Source of the DNA: Nitrospirota bacterium
Lineage (GTDB): Bacteria > Nitrospirota > Nitrospiria > Nitrospirales > NS-4
Length of the DNA: 47,727 nucleotides
Direction: 5' to 3'
NCBI GenBank assembly: GCA_004298335.1
Contig: SCTG01000054.1
Coordinates: forward strand, 1-47,727
Both the position numbers and the translations under genes were made by a program. Positions 44,390 through 47,727 of the stretch are shown one piece after another (position 1 is the stretch's first letter; every line of letters begins with the position of its first letter). The notes under the pieces are model-generated. The model had not been told where the DNA came from, did not search any database, and saw only the letters and a list, made by a program, of their open reading frames with translations.

Positions 44390-44602
44390 CTATCGTTCAG
44401 TTATGAGTTCGGCTTCCAACGGATGTCCTTTGCGAAACCGGCTGACGCCGAGGATGCTGAACCCCAGCATATGTCCCTCCTCGTCCACGCGTTCCATGAC
44501 GGCATCGTGGGCGGTCGGACGCATGAAACCGGAGGCCTGGCTGAACTGCACTTCCAGGTAATCCCCTTCCGGGTCGTACCAGACTTTTACTTTTTCTGCC
44601 AT
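44390..44602 (-). CDS. DUF2283 protein, likely antitoxin-like partner
   Basis: This 70-aa protein matches DUF2283: KVWYDPEGDYLEVQFSQASG and VMERVDEEGHMLGFSILGVS. It overlaps the upstream 109-aa RelE/PBECR-like gene by 16 bp, forming a two-gene unit like a toxin-antitoxin pair. The role is inferred from the pairing only. Confidence 0.85.
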   Translation of the reverse strand: MAEKVKVWYDPEGDYLEVQFSQASGFMRPTAHDAVMERVDEEGHMLGFSILGVSRFRKGHPLEAELITER

Positions 44603-44916
44603 ATGGTCTCCCCTGCCTTGAGTTGGTCCGTCAAGTACGCCGTGACCACGAAGGCGTCATCTGCCGCGTACTTTACCACAACACACAGCCATTTCCCACC
44701 GACACGCGTCTGCGCGTAGAATTCGTAGAATAACTGCACCGTGTCATCCGAACGCGAGACACGCACCTCGGCCGGCGCTTGCAGCACACGGTCGATCTCC
44801 GCCTCCATCCCGGCCATTTCCTGACGCTGAACGATATGCGCGATCCGCTCATCGGTGAGCCGCACCACCCGACCGAAGCAGTCGTGAACGATTCTGTATC
44901 TCTTGCCCGGCATCAT
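44587..44916 (-). CDS. PBECR/RelE-like nuclease-fold protein, possible toxin
   Basis: This 109-aa protein shows IVHDCFGRVVRLTDERIAHI, EIDRVLQAPAEVRVS and a C-terminal beta sheet WLCVVVKYAADDAFVVTAYL ending TDQLKAGETIWQKK. This is the pattern of small PBECR (barnase-EndoU-RelE-like) proteins found next to DUF2283 genes. The start is one of two adjacent ATGs (44911-44916). The family assignment is from memory of the pattern; the target, if any, is unknown. Confidence 0.7.
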   Translation of the reverse strand: MMPGKRYRIVHDCFGRVVRLTDERIAHIVQRQEMAGMEAEIDRVLQAPAEVRVSRSDDTVQLFYEFYAQTRVGGKWLCVVVKYAADDAFVVTAYLTDQLKAGETIWQKK

Positions 44917-44957
44917 CTAGTGAGACACCGGAACATGCGGAAAGGTTAAATCCAATG

Positions 44958-44982
44958 TAGGGGCGCATGGCAATACGCCCTA
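44958..44982. repeat. REP/MITE-like palindrome
   Basis: TAGGGGCG-CATGGCAAT-ACGCCCTA type inverted repeat (arms GGGCGCAT and ATACGCCC with one mismatch). The motif resembles the GTAGGGGCG...CGCCCCTAC extragenic repeats spread in many bacteria. It marks the edge between high-GC DNA and the low-GC module to the right. Confidence 0.5.
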
Positions 44983-45094
44983 AACCCTGTTTTGCCCGTT
45001 TATGTCCGGCGCGCGCGGCCGGGGGACCTTCCGGCTCGTTCATTGAATAGGTGGGCGGGATCAGGATTTGTGAATGGAGGCAGACGTAAATTCT

Positions 45095-47482
45095 CTAGCA
45101 CGGCAAACAATCAACAAATTCGGCGATTACCTTGAATTCTGTTGGGGCAACGTCCTTGAGAACGATCTCTTCGAATGCTCGGTTGTCAGGTACCAGAGTG
45201 ATCTTCTTATGGCGCCAAGTTCCGTCGTCCGAATGCTCCTTCTCACTAAAGTAACGTTTGACCGTGTATTGCCCGCCGTTCTCAGGATCGTCAAGATGAT
45301 TGCTCTGAACGAGGACCACCTTTCCCTTCCGACTGCCGCCGCGCTCAAATTTGAAAACGCAGTAGCTCCCATCGCGGATGGTCGGTTCCATGGAGCGACC
45401 CTTCACTTGCGCAACAAACATATCTTTACTCAATGATCGGCCAATCGAGGCCGGAACCCAACCGAGAGGTTGAACTTCCTGAGATTCGCTCAAACCGCCA
45501 GCCGCCGCGGAAAGCGAGTAGATGGGGAGATGGGTCTTGAACCGCTTAATAGCTGGAACGTCCGACGCCGCAGCCACCGGCTCAGGCAGGCTACTGGCAG
45601 CTTGTTCATCCCTGCGCTTGGTTGCCTCAACGGTTCGGCAAAGATGGCTCTCAAAATATTGTCTTGTGCCTGGGTCCATGAAATGCACATACACGCCCTT
45701 GTGTGCTCGAGACAGAAGAACTCGATAGACGCTCTTGAGGTGTTCTGTTAGATTAGGATTCCCGCGCGTTACTTGCGTGTCAAAAGAATGCGTCGGAACA
45801 GCTTTCCAGGCATTTACCTTTGCGTCATAAACTAAGTCGTTACCGAAGATCACTGCAATATAGTCGAATTCAAAGCCTTGGGCAGTGTAGACCGTTCCAA
45901 CTTGCTCCATGCCAGAATCGTCAGTAGCCCATTTCCAAAAGTTATCTTTATCTTCCCATGGCATTTCAAAGTCGCCGATCTTCACATCATTTACTAGAGA
46001 ACCGTCCCGCCTAGGCTTGCTCCAACGCCAACAGAAGCCGGCAGCGATGCGAGCAGAATTCTTCTTCTCTCGATTACGAGCCCGCACTTCCTCCATCATA
46101 ACGCCGGGCTCATCGAAGATACGAAGTTCCATCCTTTCGTCAAAGCGTGGCGACTCGGCCTCTCGAATCGCTAACACGTGGTCGAGCCATTGCAGATAGG
46201 CATCAGAGCCGGAACAGCGGAATTGTGTGTGTAGCTCAAACTCGGCGATCTCGTTAGTCCGCACTCCGAACTTTTCCGCGGCGTCTTTGATTAGCTGAAT
46301 GCTTCCCACTTCATTGGGTCGAACGATTTGCTTCTCATCAATGAAAAAGACGCAGAGACGCGCGATCTTGAGCAATTCATCGATTTGAGGGACATCGGAC
46401 CGTACGGGGCGCGGCCAGCCTCTACTACTATTCTCTCGGATGCGATGCGCTTCATCCGCAATCAGGACATCGAAAGCATCCTTCTCCGCACTCACGAAGC
46501 TATTAAAGAATTTAAAGAGGCTTTTGGCGCGGTTTCCCACGAGCTTCCGCAGCGTATTTGTGAAAGCTGATGATCCAGTTGCATGAACCACAGACTTATT
46601 CTGCCGGAGGAGTTCGCCCATGACCTCAAGCGCTATGACTGATTTCCCAGTCCCCGGTCCGCCCTTGACGATGACAATCGACTTCTTCTTAACCTTTGCC
46701 AGAGCTTTCACTCGGTGCTTGATCGCGTTATAGGCAGCGATCTGATCATCAATTAGCGTAAAGACCTGCTGCTTATTGACCATCTCGCCCGTATGCTCCA
46801 ATAACTTCTTCGATGGTCGAACTGGGCTTGTAATGAACCGCCCGAAAACTTCGAGGCCCGACCCATTTGCCAGCCTTTCCCGAAGATAGCACCCCAGAGC
46901 GACAGTATCTTCCTTAGCAAATATGGGAAATTGGTCGAGTGCCCCCTTAAACTTCAGGGCGAAGAGAATACGGGGCTCCTTCAACCGAGCATAATTGTGA
47001 CAGTAGGAGCACGAGCTAAGGCCAGGAGGATTTCGTTCTTCGAATACCTTCACGAAATCTTGCAAGTCGAAGTGGTAACCCTCCACTTGCAAAGAGGGAT
47101 GGGCAACCTCCTTGACAAACGATCCGTAGTCGACCTTGATGTTTCCCTCAGCTGGCGCATCATGCACGTTGTCGTTTGACCACTGTTTCAACTCAAGGAG
47201 GACGATGGAATCCTTATCTGAAGAGTCGCTGCCAAAAAGGAGGACATCGATCCGGCGCGAAGAATATGGCAGCTCGTATTCAACTATCAGCTTATTGTCG
47301 GTAAGGGTCGCGGCTTCGAAGGAGTTCTTTAGATATTGTGAAGATTGTTGCCAAGCGCGATACTCGGATTGCCCCACTGGCCGCTGATAATAGTTTCGGT
47401 ACTTCTCGGCGAGCTTATCCGCTAGCGCACTTCGAATGACATCGGCGTTAAAGCCCGCAACTGTTCCTTCGTAAAGCCGCAT
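45095..47482 (-). CDS. nuclease-helicase-S24 peptidase fusion (DUF2075 family)
   Basis: The 795-aa fusion has three parts. Residues about 60-210 have a PD-(D/E)XK nuclease pattern (D79 in RRIDVLLFG, E97 and K99 in LLELKQW). About 235-610 is an SF1-like DUF2075 helicase: Walker A GGPGTGKS (274-281), DEAH (343-346), VYTAQGFEFDYIAVIFG and VYRVLLSRAHKGVYVHF. About 650-795 is a LexA-type S24 domain: S697 in KGRSMEP, K742 in YTVKRY, and an Ala-Gly cleavage-like site at 661/662 (SAAAGG). It could cut itself and release the helicase. It starts one base after the MazG-like gene (TGATATG). Lower GC and codon use unlike the neighbours suggest transfer. Confidence 0.85.
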   Translation of the reverse strand: MRLYEGTVAGFNADVIRSALADKLAEKYRNYYQRPVGQSEYRAWQQSSQYLKNSFEAATLTDNKLIVEYELPYSSRRIDVLLFGSDSSDKDSIVLLELKQWSNDNVHDAPAEGNIKVDYGSFVKEVAHPSLQVEGYHFDLQDFVKVFEERNPPGLSSCSYCHNYARLKEPRILFALKFKGALDQFPIFAKEDTVALGCYLRERLANGSGLEVFGRFITSPVRPSKKLLEHTGEMVNKQQVFTLIDDQIAAYNAIKHRVKALAKVKKKSIVIVKGGPGTGKSVIALEVMGELLRQNKSVVHATGSSAFTNTLRKLVGNRAKSLFKFFNSFVSAEKDAFDVLIADEAHRIRENSSRGWPRPVRSDVPQIDELLKIARLCVFFIDEKQIVRPNEVGSIQLIKDAAEKFGVRTNEIAEFELHTQFRCSGSDAYLQWLDHVLAIREAESPRFDERMELRIFDEPGVMMEEVRARNREKKNSARIAAGFCWRWSKPRRDGSLVNDVKIGDFEMPWEDKDNFWKWATDDSGMEQVGTVYTAQGFEFDYIAVIFGNDLVYDAKVNAWKAVPTHSFDTQVTRGNPNLTEHLKSVYRVLLSRAHKGVYVHFMDPGTRQYFESHLCRTVEATKRRDEQAASSLPEPVAAASDVPAIKRFKTHLPIYSLSAAAGGLSESQEVQPLGWVPASIGRSLSKDMFVAQVKGRSMEPTIRDGSYCVFKFERGGSRKGKVVLVQSNHLDDPENGGQYTVKRYFSEKEHSDDGTWRHKKITLVPDNRAFEEIVLKDVAPTEFKVIAEFVDCLPC

Positions 47483-47483
47483 A

Positions 47484-47727
47484 TCACAGTTCCGTATATT
47501 TGAGATTCTTTCCGCGCGCCTTCTTGATGGGGTATTTTGTGGCGTTCTTCTTTAGTTTCTTTCTGAGCGCTTCATCGAGGTCAATTTGAAATCGCTGAGA
47601 GAAACGGAGAATGAAGAAAAGAATATCAGCAAGCTCTTCCTCAACTTCTTTTCGCTTTCGCGGCGTTAACAATAGTCGTCGCGCCTGATCATCGGAAAGA
47701 AAGCGAAAGTGCTCAAGCAGCTCTGCA
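47484..47727 (-). CDS. MazG-like nucleotide pyrophosphohydrolase (5' end beyond the window)
   Basis: This is a partial protein of 80 residues reaching the window edge. The visible part reads ELLEHFRFLSDDQARR, then EVEEELADILFFILRFSQRF, IDLDEALRKKLKKNATKYP and KKARGK. These match small MazG-like / dCTP-pyrophosphatase proteins; the second metal motif EEELAD is present, while the first (ExxE) would lie outside. Such enzymes hydrolyse (d)NTPs to monophosphates. The stop is one base before the fusion gene, so the two are coupled. An internal TTG at 47670 should not be taken as the start. Confidence 0.85.
   Translation of the reverse strand, partial: AELLEHFRFLSDDQARRLLLTPRKRKEVEEELADILFFILRFSQRFQIDLDEALRKKLKKNATKYPIKKARGKNLKYTEL

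Noticed and set aside
45074-45436. 120-codon plus frame opposite the S24 domain
   Set aside because: It is antisense to the Ser/Lys peptidase region, which has conserved catalytic motifs on the minus strand.

Overview
The window looks like a chromosomal piece of a high-GC, diderm bacterium with a Pup-type proteasome. The best guess is Nitrospirota (Nitrospira/Leptospirillum-like). The reasons are a complete arc-dop-prcB-prcA-pafA cluster next to Gram-negative style genes (FtsEX with an EnvC-like LytM factor, an M48 lipoprotein, Aat), high-GC coding and TTGACA/TATAAT-like promoters. The taxonomic call is an inference; no rRNA is present.

Layout. 1-0.31 kb: two tiny overlapping membrane-protein genes. 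0.48-7.6 kb (-): proteasome operon arc > dop > prcB > prcA > pafA > M23 peptidase, with its own promoter. No Pup/UBact gene is found in it. 7.6-9.3 kb (-): thiS-thiG-thiE, divergent from a PolX-like helix-hairpin-helix gene and a small Lrp-type RAM protein (+). 10.1-11.25 kb: a SnoaL-like gene and an orphan HigA-like regulator, lying between two nearly identical 58-bp terminator repeats. 11.25-13.35 kb (-): groES-groEL. 13.4-22.2 kb (-): a long operon ffh-rpsP-khpA-rimM-trmD-rplS-rnhB-yraN-ftsE-ftsX-envC-ctp (SRP, ribosome/tRNA maturation, septal peptidoglycan control, C-terminal processing). 22.4-24.4 kb (+): DUF4321 protein, Crp/Fnr regulator with a candidate operator just downstream, a small membrane protein, a shortened ferritin-like protein and a small winged-helix-like protein. 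24.3-26.35 kb (-): uvrB. 26.4-30.6 kb (+): M48 lipoprotein, then a type III PKS / methyltransferase / FAD-oxidoreductase / DUF3147 operon. 30.6-36.95 kb (+): pdxJ-nnr-tsaE-HIT-lapA-mutS. 37-38.2 kb (-): two exported proteins of unknown function. 38.4-40.4 kb (-): a ClpX variant and a response regulator. 40.45-41.56 kb (-): an unusual repeat-bearing membrane protein with a small partner. 41.8-44.9 kb: small genes (DUF2442, aat, SWIB, metallothionein, DUF2283 with a PBECR/RelE-like partner). 45.1 kb to the end (-): visibly lower-GC DNA with a MazG-like gene coupled to a nuclease-helicase-S24 peptidase fusion, probably a horizontally acquired defence or damage-response module.

Protein quality control is a recurring theme: proteasome, GroEL/ES, a ClpX variant, Aat (N-degron tagging), Ctp and M48. 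A second theme is transcription start placement. At many genes a TANNNT -10 box lies exactly 6-7 nt before the start codon, which predicts leaderless mRNAs. In two cases the apparent upstream TTG start is really the -35 box. No tRNA, rRNA, CRISPR array, intact IS element or replication origin was seen. The only gene-poor stretch over 300 bases (about 23444-23770) holds a palindromic operator candidate and a possible 57-residue membrane protein.
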